Shown here: piece after piece, positions 8,439-16,506 of the stretch
Layout: the number at the start of each line of letters is the position of its first letter
Numbering within the stretch: the first letter of the stretch is position 1
Assembly (NCBI RefSeq): GCF_018332715.1
Contig: NZ_BOQP01000049.1
Coordinates: forward strand, 62,001-126,000
DNA length: 64,000 nucleotides
From: Winogradskya consettensis
Lineage (GTDB): Bacteria; Actinomycetota; Actinomycetes; Mycobacteriales; Micromonosporaceae
Reading direction: 5' to 3'
Made by a program: the position numbers and the translations under genes
The notes under the pieces: model-generated
Seen by the model: the letters and a program-made list of their open reading frames with translations, nothing else
The model's database searches: none
Told to the model about the DNA's origin: nothing

Positions 8439-8918
8439 TCAGGCCGTACGTAGCCCGTCGCTGTCATCCTCGGCGGCCGAGCCCGCGGCGATCGAGCCCG
8501 CGGCGGCGTCGAAGGCCGCGAGGGCCCGCACCAGTTCGGCGCGCCGGGCCGGTGGCATCCGTTCCAGGACCTCCGCGAGCGCCGACTGCCGCCTGCCGCG
8601 GAGCTCGTCCAGCAGCCTGCGGGCCGCGGGGGTGGGCAGCAGGCGCACCTCGCGACGGTCCCGGGGGTCGGGCACGCGGCGCAGCAGGCCGGTCGCCTCG
8701 AGGCGGTCGCAGAGCCGGCTCGCGGAGGACGGCACGACGTCGAGAGTCTCGGCCAGCCGGCTCATGTTGACGTGCTCGTTACGCGAGATGATCGTGAGGA
8801 CACGTAGCTGGGCCGGGGGGACAGCCGGGGACTGGGCGAGCCGGGCGCTCTCAAAGACGCCCAGCATCGACTCCACCGTCGACTCCACAGCCGCGGCGAC
8901 GTCAGTGACGCGCTCCAT
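8439..8918 (-). CDS. MarR-family transcriptional regulator
   Basis: A 159-residue winged-helix regulator. The core is VPPAQLRVLTIISRNEHVNMSRLA, then LDVVPSSASRLCDRLEATGLL and the wing RVPDPRDRREVRLLPT, which is the MarR signature DxRD.R. ATG 8918 is chosen over GTG 8933 because AGAGGA lies eight bases upstream. The C-terminus is a helix plus an acidic Ala-rich tail. It sits between a SpoIIE-type phosphatase and an LLM oxidoreductase on the same strand and may control the latter. Confidence 0.9.
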   Translation of the reverse strand: MERVTDVAAAVESTVESMLGVFESARLAQSPAVPPAQLRVLTIISRNEHVNMSRLAETLDVVPSSASRLCDRLEATGLLRRVPDPRDRREVRLLPTPAARRLLDELRGRRQSALAEVLERMPPARRAELVRALAAFDAAAGSIAAGSAAEDDSDGLRTA

Positions 8919-8993
8919 GCCGGTCCTCTGCACTCGGGGACTGGGGGTTTCTCTTGCGGTGCCTGCGTACCCGATCGCCCCGGGTTTGAAGCG

Positions 8994-10133
8994 TCATCGC
9001 CGCCAGTCGAGGCAGACGGTGACCGCGTCGTCGTCGGGGTCCGAACCCGCGTGGTAATCCCGGAGGCCGCGCATCACCGTACCCACTGCCTCGGTCGCGG
9101 GCTGCAGCCGCGTCCTCCGCAGTGCGGTCAGCAGGGCTGCTTCACCATAAGGGGTACGCCCACCCGGCGCAGCCGCGTGCACGCCATCGCTGACGATGAG
9201 CAGCCGGTCAGCGGGTTCGAGCGAGAAGTGCTGGGTCTCGTAACGCGTCTCGCCGAACATGCCCAGCGGCAGTTGCTGCTCCAGCGTGACCGGCCGAATC
9301 TCGCGTTCGCGGGCGATGACGGCCTTCGGTGAACCGGCGTCGACCGCGGCCACCTGCCCGCTGACGAGGTCGATTTCCAGCAGCAGCGTCGCGGTGTGCA
9401 GGACGCCGCCGTAGCGCGCGTAGATCGCGTCGGACGCCAGCTCGGCCTGCTCGACGATGTTGGCGCCGGAGCGGCGGGCGTTGCGCATGGCGTTGACCGC
9501 GACCGTGCTGAGCACCGAGGCTTCGAGGCCGTCGCCGGAGCCGTTGAGCACCGTGACGGTGAGGCGGTTGCCGGTGAGCTCCCAGTCGAAGTGGTCGCCG
9601 TACACCGCGTACGCGGGTTCGAGCTGCCCGGCGATCAGGAAGCGGTCGTCACCGAGGGAGCGGCCGGGCAGCAGCTCCCACTGCAGCTCGGCGGCCATGG
9701 TGAGACGCTGGCGCCGGGTCACCTGCCGGTAGCGGTCGGTGACCACGTCGGCGGCCCTTAGCGCGATGGCCAGTTCGTCGGCGACGGCCGAGAGCTGCTC
9801 GGTCAGGCCGGTGCCCGACGGCAGCGAGGTTTCCACGACGAGGACGCCGAGCCGTTCACCCCAGACGCTGAGCGGCAGGTACGCCCGGTTGAGCTCAGGG
9901 GTGATGTCGACAACGGGGCGCTGGCTGCCGAAGCAGCGCGGGGCCAGGGTGCTGACGTCCTGGACGCCGGGGTCGATCAGGGGCCAGAGGCCGGTAAGGG
10001 TGAGGTCACCGAGCAGCACCTCTACCCGGCCGGCGGCATGATGCCGGCGCAGGTGTTCGGCCACCACTTCGGGCAGCCGGTCGGGTGGCGCCGCACGCAG
10101 CAGCACTCCCAGGGGTGTCGGACGGTCGGACAA
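8994..10133 (-). CDS. SpoIIE/RsbU-type PP2C phosphatase with altered metal-site motifs
   Basis: A 379-residue protein starting at TTG 10133 with AGAGG seven bases upstream. An N-terminal GAF-like or sensor region (about 15-130) is followed by a helical connector and a SpoIIE-type PP2C domain (about 140-379). YGDHFDW matches the family motif GGDxYD, and SDGVHAA and DDDAVTV keep the late acidic residues. However, the motif normally DxxGHG reads NGSGDG, and the AGHP motif reads AGSP, so one metal-site Asp and two His are replaced. Activity may be reduced or changed. The RsbW-like gene ends 154 bp upstream on the same strand, so the pair is a partner-switch type regulator. Confidence 0.87.
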   Translation of the reverse strand: MSDRPTPLGVLLRAAPPDRLPEVVAEHLRRHHAAGRVEVLLGDLTLTGLWPLIDPGVQDVSTLAPRCFGSQRPVVDITPELNRAYLPLSVWGERLGVLVVETSLPSGTGLTEQLSAVADELAIALRAADVVTDRYRQVTRRQRLTMAAELQWELLPGRSLGDDRFLIAGQLEPAYAVYGDHFDWELTGNRLTVTVLNGSGDGLEASVLSTVAVNAMRNARRSGANIVEQAELASDAIYARYGGVLHTATLLLEIDLVSGQVAAVDAGSPKAVIAREREIRPVTLEQQLPLGMFGETRYETQHFSLEPADRLLIVSDGVHAAAPGGRTPYGEAALLTALRRTRLQPATEAVGTVMRGLRDYHAGSDPDDDAVTVCLDWRR

Positions 10134-10258
10134 TGTGCAGCCTCTTTCCTTTGTGTGAGCTATAGCAATATTTGCCGTAGAGCAAAGATGATAGGGGTGA
10201 CGCGTGGGATCCCCGCGCGGGGTCGCGCGGTCTTTACTCGTGGTGAAGGCGTGCGGCT

Positions 10259-10283
10259 CTTCCCCGGGGCGGAACCGGGGAAG
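10259..10283 (-). terminator. Hairpin after RsbW-like gene
   Basis: CTTCCCCGG (10259-10267) pairs perfectly with CCGGGGAAG (10275-10283) across a 7-base loop, immediately downstream of the minus-strand stop at 10288. It lacks a T tract. Confidence 0.55.
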
Positions 10284-10287
10284 TCGA

Positions 10288-10689
10288 TCAGTGCGCGGCG
10301 GCGAAGGCCTTTTCGAAGTGGATCAGGCTGCCCCGGCGCGGGGTCGACTGCATGCGCACGTTCTCGCTGAGCGCCCGGATGAGGAACAGTCCGCGCCCGT
10401 GCTCGGAGCTCTGGACCGGGTCGTCCACGGCGTCGGCGTCGAAGCCCTCGCCGTTGTCGCTGACGTCGATGGCGCAGCGGTCCTCGCCGACGTCGAGGCG
10501 CACCTCGAGGCTGTCGGCGCCCTCGGCGTGCCGCACGACGTTGGCGCACGCCTCGGTCAGGGCGATCTCCAGATCCTCGCCGACCTCGCGGTCGACATGG
10601 AAGACGGCCAGGGCGCAGCGGAGCAACCGCCGGACAGCGGGAACGCTGTCGACCTCACGCGGCAGGTTCAGATGAAGCGAGACACGCAT
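10288..10689 (-). CDS. RsbW/SpoIIAB-like ATP-binding protein (anti-sigma serine kinase family)
   Basis: A 133-residue single-domain GHKL ATPase. The N box is ALTEACANVVRHA, the G1 box is DNGEGF and the G2 box is GRGLFLI, all intact. ATG 10689 is preceded by GGAGGAGG. Such proteins bind a sigma factor or phosphorylate an anti-anti-sigma (STAS) protein. No STAS protein is visible here; the neighbouring SpoIIE-type phosphatase is the expected counter-player. It is divergent from the ECF sigma fusion gene, which makes crosstalk with that sigma possible but unproven. Confidence 0.9.
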   Translation of the reverse strand: MRVSLHLNLPREVDSVPAVRRLLRCALAVFHVDREVGEDLEIALTEACANVVRHAEGADSLEVRLDVGEDRCAIDVSDNGEGFDADAVDDPVQSSEHGRGLFLIRALSENVRMQSTPRRGSLIHFEKAFAAAH

Positions 10690-10919
10690 GGCGCCGACCT
10701 CCTCCGCTGCTCGTATGATCGCGATCGCTGACGACGGTGGAGTGCCCGCCCCGGGCACCGGCTAACCCCCGGTGTGGCGGCAATCGCGGTCTCGAGGCTG
10801 CGAAAGAACGCGCCGAAGTTCCTGTTATCGCAGGCCGTCCGGGCAGTCTCCCTATCCGTGGTCGGCAAAACCGCTGCCGCGAGCAATGATCGATGCTCCA
10901 CGGAGAGGTCCTCACACAG

Positions 10920-12788
10920 ATGGCGTTTCAACCGGACACCGCGACGGTGGTGGCCGCCCGGGAGGGCGACGCGGCCGCGATCGACCGCCTCGTCGCCGGG
11001 TACCTGCCGCTCGTCTACACGATCGTCGGGCGGGCCCTCGACGGGCACGCGGACGTCGACGACGTCGTGCAGGACACGATGCTGCGGGTCCTGCGCAACC
11101 TCGGTGACCTGCGCGATCCCGAGGCGTTCCGGTCCTGGCTCGTGGCGATCACCGTCCGTCAGGTCCGCGAGCGCTACCGGGTCCGCCGCGGTACGCCGGA
11201 CGCGCTGCTGCCCGACGACGTGCGCGACCCGGGCGCCGACTTCACCGACCTCGCGATCACCCGGCTCGAGCTGGCCGGTCAGCGCAAGGAGACCGCGGAG
11301 GCGACCCGCTGGCTCGACGAGGACAACCGCGAGCTGCTCTCGCTCTGGTGGCTGGAGGCCTCCGGCGAGCTGACCCGCGACGAGATCGTTGACGCCATCG
11401 AGGTGACCCGTCAGCACGCCGCGGTCCGGATCCAGCGGATGAAGGGCCAGCTCGAGACGGCCCGGGTGGTCGTGCGGGCGCTCGACGCGACCCCGCCCTG
11501 CGCGGAGCTGGCGTTCGTGCTGACCGAGTGGGACCGGCGGCCGAGCCCGCTGTGGCGCAAGCGCATCGCCCGGCACACCCGCGACTGCCGCCAGTGCTCC
11601 CCGGCCTGGTCGGGTCTCGTCGCCGCCGAGCGGTTGCTGGTCGGGATGGCGCTGGTGCCGATCCCGGCGTCGCTGGGCGCCCACTTCGGCGGCTACGGAG
11701 CCGGTGCGACGGCCACGAGCCAGGTCGCCGCCCACGCGGCAGGCGGCTCCGGCAAGGCGCTCGCCACCAAGATCGCGATCAAGGGCACGGTCGGCATCGG
11801 CCGGCGGGTCCTGACTGCGGTGCTCGCGACCGGTGCGGTCGCCGGTGGTGGCGCGGCGGCGGTCGTCTACACCCACGACGACAAGCCGGTGAACAGCGCG
11901 GCGGTCGTCACGGCTGCCTCACCGACCCCGCGGCTCACGCTGCCCCCGTCCGCGACACCGAGCACGTCGCCCTCAGCGAAAGCGTCGGTCAAGGCGTCAC
12001 CCAGTAAGACGAAGACGAAGACCAAGGCGGTCACCCCGGTGCCGGCCACGGCGACGTCGGCCAAGAAGGGCGTCGGCAGCTGGGAGTTCAGCGGTGCCAA
12101 GGGCGCGCTCGCCGACGTCGGCGCCGGCTGGTACTACAACTGGTCGACGAACAACGACAGCATGCCGGGGCCCGCGGACGTGGAGTTCGTACCCATGATC
12201 TGGGGTAAGGCGAACGTCACCACCGCCGACCTCGCCAAGGTCAAGAAGGAGGGCGACGTTCTGCTCGGCTTCAACGAGCCGGACATGGGCGGGCAGGCGA
12301 ACATGAGCGTCGAGGACGCCCTCGCCGACTGGCCCGAGCTGCAGGACACGGGGATGCGGCTGGGCAGCCCGGCGGTCGCCTACGGCGCGGACACCGACGG
12401 CGGGTGGCTCGACCGGTTCATGACCGGCGCCAAGGACAAGAACCTGCGGGTCGACTTCATCACCCTGCACTGGTACGGCTCCGACTTCAGCGACGCCGCC
12501 GTGGGCCAGTTCCTCGGCTACGTCGACGCGGTGCACAAGAAGTACGACCTGCCGATCTGGGTCACGGAGTACGGCCTGATGAACTTCTCCGGCTCCCCGA
12601 AGTACCCGTCGGCCGCGCAGGAGGTCGCGTTCATCCAGGGCAGCACGAAGGGCATGGAGTCGCGGTCCTGGCTCGAGCGCTACGCCTGGTTCGGCCTGCC
12701 CGCGGTCGGGGACAGCGTCGACTTCGGCCTCTACAAGGACGCGAGCACCCCCACGGAAGCCGGTAAGGCGTACAAGGCCGCGGGATAG
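10920..12788 (+). CDS. ECF sigma factor fused to zinc-finger anti-sigma motif, membrane helix and extracellular GH128-type glycoside hydrolase
   Basis: A single 622-residue frame joins four modules. Residues 20-87 are sigma region 2 (VDDVVQDTMLRVLRNLGDLRDPEAF). Residues 120-190 are a region 4-like helix-turn-helix (LTRDEIVDAIEVTRQHAAVRI). A zinc-binding HxxxCxxC motif, as in ZAS anti-sigma domains, is at H219, C223 and C226. A membrane helix is at about 297-317, followed by a Pro/Thr/Ser/Lys linker (330-385). From about 386 to the end is an Asl1-like/GH128 glucan-hydrolase domain with candidate catalytic Glu in GFNEPD (E453) and VTEYGL (E550). The topology puts the sigma part inside and the glycosidase outside the cell, so the protein looks like a one-piece glycan-sensing regulator. 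ATG 10920 has GGAGAGG 11 bases upstream. fgd follows after 9 bp. Confidence 0.9.
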   Translation: MAFQPDTATVVAAREGDAAAIDRLVAGYLPLVYTIVGRALDGHADVDDVVQDTMLRVLRNLGDLRDPEAFRSWLVAITVRQVRERYRVRRGTPDALLPDDVRDPGADFTDLAITRLELAGQRKETAEATRWLDEDNRELLSLWWLEASGELTRDEIVDAIEVTRQHAAVRIQRMKGQLETARVVVRALDATPPCAELAFVLTEWDRRPSPLWRKRIARHTRDCRQCSPAWSGLVAAERLLVGMALVPIPASLGAHFGGYGAGATATSQVAAHAAGGSGKALATKIAIKGTVGIGRRVLTAVLATGAVAGGGAAAVVYTHDDKPVNSAAVVTAASPTPRLTLPPSATPSTSPSAKASVKASPSKTKTKTKAVTPVPATATSAKKGVGSWEFSGAKGALADVGAGWYYNWSTNNDSMPGPADVEFVPMIWGKANVTTADLAKVKKEGDVLLGFNEPDMGGQANMSVEDALADWPELQDTGMRLGSPAVAYGADTDGGWLDRFMTGAKDKNLRVDFITLHWYGSDFSDAAVGQFLGYVDAVHKKYDLPIWVTEYGLMNFSGSPKYPSAAQEVAFIQGSTKGMESRSWLERYAWFGLPAVGDSVDFGLYKDASTPTEAGKAYKAAG

Positions 12789-12797
12789 GGTCGGTTC

Positions 12798-13793
12798 ATG
12801 ATTCGGTTCGGCTACAAGGCCTCGGCGGAGCAGTTCGCCCCGCGCGAGTTGCTCCGCTACGGCATCGACGCGGAGCAGCAGGGATTCGACTCCGTCTTCG
12901 TCAGCGACCACCTCCAGCCGTGGCGGCACGACGGCGGGCACGCGCCCGCCGCGCTGCCCTGGCTGGGCGCGCTCGCGACCAGCACCGAGCGGGTGCTGAT
13001 CGGCACGAGCGTGCTCACCCCGACGTTCCGCTACCACCCCGCCGTGGTCGCCCAGGCGTTCGCCACCCTCGGCTGCCTCGCCCCCGGTCGCGTCGTTCTC
13101 GGCGTCGGCTCGGGGGAGTCGCTCAACGAGGTGCCGCTCGGCCTGGCCTGGCCGGACGGCAAGGAGCGCTTCGCCCGGCTCAAGGAGGCGGTCCAGCTGA
13201 TCAAGCAGCTGTGGTCCGAGGACCGGGTGACGTTCGAGGGCAACTTCTACCGAACCGAGGTCGCGACGATCTACGACAAACCGGAGCAGCCGGTGCCGAT
13301 CTACATCGGCGCCTCCGGCCCGGCGGCCACCCGGCTCGCCGGTCGTATCGCCGACGGCTTCATCACGACCAGCGGAAAGGGCCACGAGCTCTACACGGAC
13401 ACGCTGCTGCCGGCCGTCAAGGAGGGTGCGGAGAAGGCGGGCCGCTCGCTCGACGACCTGGACCTGATGATCGAGGTCAAGGTCTCCTTCGACCCCGACC
13501 TCGAACGGGCCCGCAACGACACCCACTACTGGGGTGCGCTGGCCCTCTCCCCGGAGGAGAAGACCGGCGTCGAGGACCCGATCGAGATGCAGCGCCGCGC
13601 GGATGCGCTGTCGGTCGACCGTACGGTCACCCGCTGGATCGTCTCCTCGGACCCGGACGAGCACGTGGCGAAGGTCGCCGAATACCTCGACATGGGCTTC
13701 AAGCACCTCGTCTTCCACGCGCCCGGTCCGGACCAGGACCGTTTCCTGCGCGTCTACGGCGAGGAGATCCTCCCGAAGCTGCGCAACCGTTAG
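12798..13793 (+). CDS. fgd: F420-dependent glucose-6-phosphate dehydrogenase
   Basis: A 331-residue LLM-family enzyme with the FGD signature features: opening FGYKASAEQF, VSDHLQPWRHDGGHAP, the loop GTSVLTPTFRYHPA and GVGSGESLNE. It oxidises glucose-6-phosphate to 6-phosphogluconolactone with reduction of coenzyme F420 in the cytosol, supplying F420H2 to F420-dependent reductases, several relatives of which lie in this window. The length matches mycobacterial FGD (about 336). It begins 9 bp after the sigma/GH128 fusion, suggesting one transcript. Its TAG overlaps the TAA of the convergent glycosyltransferase gene by three bases. Confidence 0.93.
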   Translation: MIRFGYKASAEQFAPRELLRYGIDAEQQGFDSVFVSDHLQPWRHDGGHAPAALPWLGALATSTERVLIGTSVLTPTFRYHPAVVAQAFATLGCLAPGRVVLGVGSGESLNEVPLGLAWPDGKERFARLKEAVQLIKQLWSEDRVTFEGNFYRTEVATIYDKPEQPVPIYIGASGPAATRLAGRIADGFITTSGKGHELYTDTLLPAVKEGAEKAGRSLDDLDLMIEVKVSFDPDLERARNDTHYWGALALSPEEKTGVEDPIEMQRRADALSVDRTVTRWIVSSDPDEHVAKVAEYLDMGFKHLVFHAPGPDQDRFLRVYGEEILPKLRNR

Positions 13794-14776
13794 CCGCTGC
13801 GGCGCCGGGGCTCCTCCCAGCCGGAGCCCGTCTCGCTGCCGCCCTCGCCACGGATGACCCTGAGGTCTCCCCGGCGGCGAGGGCGCGACGGCGGCGGGAC
13901 GGAGTGCCGGCCGGTCTGCTCTGCGCTGCCGGCGAGGGGGAAGTCGGTGCGGCGCGGGCGCTGGATCTGGGATTCCGGCAGCTCGGCGGCGCGGGGGACG
14001 ACCCGGCTCGGGGTGCTGCCCCAGCGGCGGGCGTATTCGGTCAGGACCGTGCGGAGCACGCGCAGCGCCGCGGGGAAGAACTGCCGGGGCCGGTCGCCGT
14101 GGATGCGGGGATAGCCGACGGTCGCGACCTCGACCACGCGCAGCCCGCGGGTCGCCATCCGGACCGTGATCAGGGTTTCGATCTCGGCGCCGTCGCCCCA
14201 GGCCGGGCGGCCGCGCTTGAGGCCGCGCTGCACCGGAGCGGGCAGGTCGAGCACGGGCAGCAGCTCCCGCCAGTACGCGTTGTAACCGCAGCTCAGGTCG
14301 GTGAACCGGGTGCGGAACAGGATGTTGACCACGCGGCTCAGCGCAGCGTGCCCGAAGCGCTCGGCCGGCAGGGCGTCCCGGTGGTCGCCGCCGGACCGGA
14401 ACCGGGAGCCGTGTGCGGCCTCGGCGCCGGAGAGCAGGGCGTCGACGAAGCGCGGGATCTCGCCCGGGTCGGCCGACCCGTCGGCGTTGAGCGTCACCAC
14501 GATGTCGCCGGTGGCGGCGGCAAAACCGCAGGCCAGGGCGTTTCCTTTGCCGCTGCGGGTCTGCCGGACCACGATCACGTCAGGGCGCACCTCACGGGCG
14601 ACCGCGACGGTGTCGTCGTCCGAGCGGCCGTCGACCACGATCACCTCGTCGACGGCCGGGAGGTTCTCGAGCACGAGCGGCAGGTTGTGTTCCTCGTTGA
14701 GGGCCGGGATGACAACGGTCACGCTCGGTGACCAGTTTGCGTGCGACGGGGGCGGTCGTCGCGACGAGGGAGGCAT
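13790..14776 (-). CDS. GT2 glycosyltransferase (polyprenyl-phosphate mannosyltransferase-like)
   Basis: A 328-residue GT-A fold enzyme. The family pattern is TVVIPALNEEHNLPLVLENL, then VDGRSDDDT, SGKGNAL and the DxD-type metal site LNADGSADP, followed by GSRF. This resembles DPM1-type enzymes that load sugars on polyprenyl phosphate. The C-terminal 90 residues are basic, Pro-rich and unlike the catalytic domain. ATG 14776 is chosen for GAGGAG upstream. There is no membrane anchor. It is a single gene convergent with fgd, so no operon partner hints at its acceptor. Confidence 0.88.
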   Translation of the reverse strand: MPPSSRRPPPSHANWSPSVTVVIPALNEEHNLPLVLENLPAVDEVIVVDGRSDDDTVAVAREVRPDVIVVRQTRSGKGNALACGFAAATGDIVVTLNADGSADPGEIPRFVDALLSGAEAAHGSRFRSGGDHRDALPAERFGHAALSRVVNILFRTRFTDLSCGYNAYWRELLPVLDLPAPVQRGLKRGRPAWGDGAEIETLITVRMATRGLRVVEVATVGYPRIHGDRPRQFFPAALRVLRTVLTEYARRWGSTPSRVVPRAAELPESQIQRPRRTDFPLAGSAEQTGRHSVPPPSRPRRRGDLRVIRGEGGSETGSGWEEPRRRSG

Positions 14777-14986
14777 GGCGGTGGCTCCTCGGCGGCGGGG
14801 CGATTTCTGGGGCGGGACACAACTTACCAATCGACTACGTTCGGTCTACCACGCGGGCACGTTGTGATTAACCGGTTCAGGCGTGGTCACGATCCACTAC
14901 GGACGGTTATTAGGCTGATCCGGCCCATCGAGCGGGTCTAGGGTTTTGGGGGGAATCTTCCACGGATCCCACGGAGAGGAAATCTC

Positions 14987-15853
14987 GTGAAACTGGGTCT
15001 GCACATCGCCGACTTCACCTGGCCCGACGGATCGGCCGGGATCGGGTCGCGACTGGCCGACATCGTGACCGCCGCCGACGAGGCCGGTTTCGAGCGGATC
15101 AGCGTCATGGACCACCTCTGGCAGATCTTCGGCAACCCCGAGGCCGAGATGCTCGAGGCGTACACGGCGCTGGGCTTCATCGCCGCGCACACCAAGCGGG
15201 CGAAGCTGCTCACGCTGGTGACCGGCGTGACCTACCGTGATCCCGGCCTGCTGGCCAAGGCGGTCACGACGCTCGACGTGCTCTCCGGCGGCCGGGCGAT
15301 GCTCGGCATCGGCGCCGCCTGGAACGAGGACGAGTCCCGGGGGCTCGGCCTGTTCTTCCCGCCCACCGCCGAGCGTTTCGAGCGCCTGGAGGAGACGCTG
15401 CAGATCTGTCTGCAGATGTTCCACGGCGACGAGCGGCCGTTCGTCGGCAAGCACTACAAGCTGGGCCGCCTGCTGAACCAGCCGCTGCCGTTGTCGAAGC
15501 CGCACCCGCCGATCCTCATCGGTGGCGGCGGCGAGAAGAAGACGCTGCGGTTCGTCGCGAAGTACGCCGACTCGTGCAACCTGTTCGACAGCCCGGAGAT
15601 CGGCCGCAAGCTGGACGTGCTCCGCGAGCACTGCACGAACGAGGGCCGCGACTACGACGCCATCGAGAAGACGGCCACGCTCGCGCTCGACCCCGGGGCG
15701 AAGGGCGAGAAGGTCGACGAGCTCATCGCCAACGCCACCCGGCTGGCCGGGCTCGGCTTCACCGTCTTCCACGGGATGGTCGCCGGGGTCTGCGACCTGA
15801 ACAAGATCGAGATCCTGCGGACCGAGGTCATGCCCGCGATCGAGGCCCTGTGA
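14987..15853 (+). CDS. LLM-class F420-dependent oxidoreductase
   Basis: A 288-residue luciferase-like protein starting at GTG 14987 with GGAGAGGA upstream. Typical features are LHIADFTWPDG, EAGFERISVMDHLWQI, LVTGVTYRDPGLLAKAV, SGGRAMLGIGAAWNEDE and PPILIGGGGEKKTLRFVAKYAD. It belongs to the F420-dependent TIGR03560-like group by its VTYRDP loop (family placement from memory). Substrate unknown. Its TGA overlaps the GTG start of the HAD hydrolase by four bases, so the two are translated together. Confidence 0.9.
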   Translation: MKLGLHIADFTWPDGSAGIGSRLADIVTAADEAGFERISVMDHLWQIFGNPEAEMLEAYTALGFIAAHTKRAKLLTLVTGVTYRDPGLLAKAVTTLDVLSGGRAMLGIGAAWNEDESRGLGLFFPPTAERFERLEETLQICLQMFHGDERPFVGKHYKLGRLLNQPLPLSKPHPPILIGGGGEKKTLRFVAKYADSCNLFDSPEIGRKLDVLREHCTNEGRDYDAIEKTATLALDPGAKGEKVDELIANATRLAGLGFTVFHGMVAGVCDLNKIEILRTEVMPAIEAL

Positions 15854-16506
15854 GCATCGAGGCGGTCGTCTTCGACCTGGACGGCGTCATCATCGACACC
15901 GAGGAGGTCTGGGAGGAGGTCCGCCGCGGTTACGTCGCGGAGCACGGCAGGGAGTTCCTGCCCGACACCCAGACCCGGATGATGGGCATGAGCACCGGCG
16001 AGTGGTCCACCCACCTCAGCGCGGAGGTGGGCGTGCCCAGGGCGCCGGAGCAGGTGGCCGCGGACGTGCTCGCCCGGATGGCCGAGCGTTACCGGGCGGA
16101 CCTGCCGTTGATCCCGGGCTCGGTCGACGCGGTCCGCCGGCTGGCCGCGGACTTCCCGATCGCCCTGGCCAGCTCCTCGGCGCGCCTCCTCATCGACCAG
16201 GTCCTGGAGACGGCAGGGATCACCGGTCTCTTCCGCACGACGCTGTCGACGGAGGAGGTCCCGCGTGGCAAGCCGGAGCCGGATGTCTACCTCGAGGCCA
16301 CGAAGCGCCTCGGGCTGTCCCCGGAGGTCTGCGCGGCCGTCGAGGATTCCAGCAACGGGCTGCGGTCGGCCGGCGCGGCGGGCCTGAAGGTCATCGCGGT
16401 CCCGCACGGCGTCTACCCGCCCGCGGACGACGCACTGGCCCTCGCGAGCCTGGTCATCAAGAACCTTGACGAGCTGACGGTCGAGGCTGTGCGGAAACTG
16501 GGCTGA
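15850..16506 (+). CDS. HAD-superfamily phosphatase (beta-phosphoglucomutase-like)
   Basis: A 218-residue HAD hydrolase starting at GTG 15850, which overlaps the upstream stop (GTGA). Motif I is VVFDLDGVIID with nucleophile D9 and acid D11. Motif II is the ALASSS serine, motif III the Lys in RGKPEPDVY, and motif IV is VEDSSNG. The cap insertion is helical, as in beta-phosphoglucomutase and related sugar-phosphate phosphatases. Substrate unknown. Co-translation with an F420-type oxidoreductase suggests they act on a common small molecule. The 3' end overlaps the convergent monooxygenase gene by 50 bp. Confidence 0.9.
   Translation: MSIEAVVFDLDGVIIDTEEVWEEVRRGYVAEHGREFLPDTQTRMMGMSTGEWSTHLSAEVGVPRAPEQVAADVLARMAERYRADLPLIPGSVDAVRRLAADFPIALASSSARLLIDQVLETAGITGLFRTTLSTEEVPRGKPEPDVYLEATKRLGLSPEVCAAVEDSSNGLRSAGAAGLKVIAVPHGVYPPADDALALASLVIKNLDELTVEAVRKLG

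Noticed and set aside
11997..13718. Minus-strand open frame of 573 codons
   Set aside because: Antisense to the sigma/GH128 fusion and fgd, both with diagnostic motifs.
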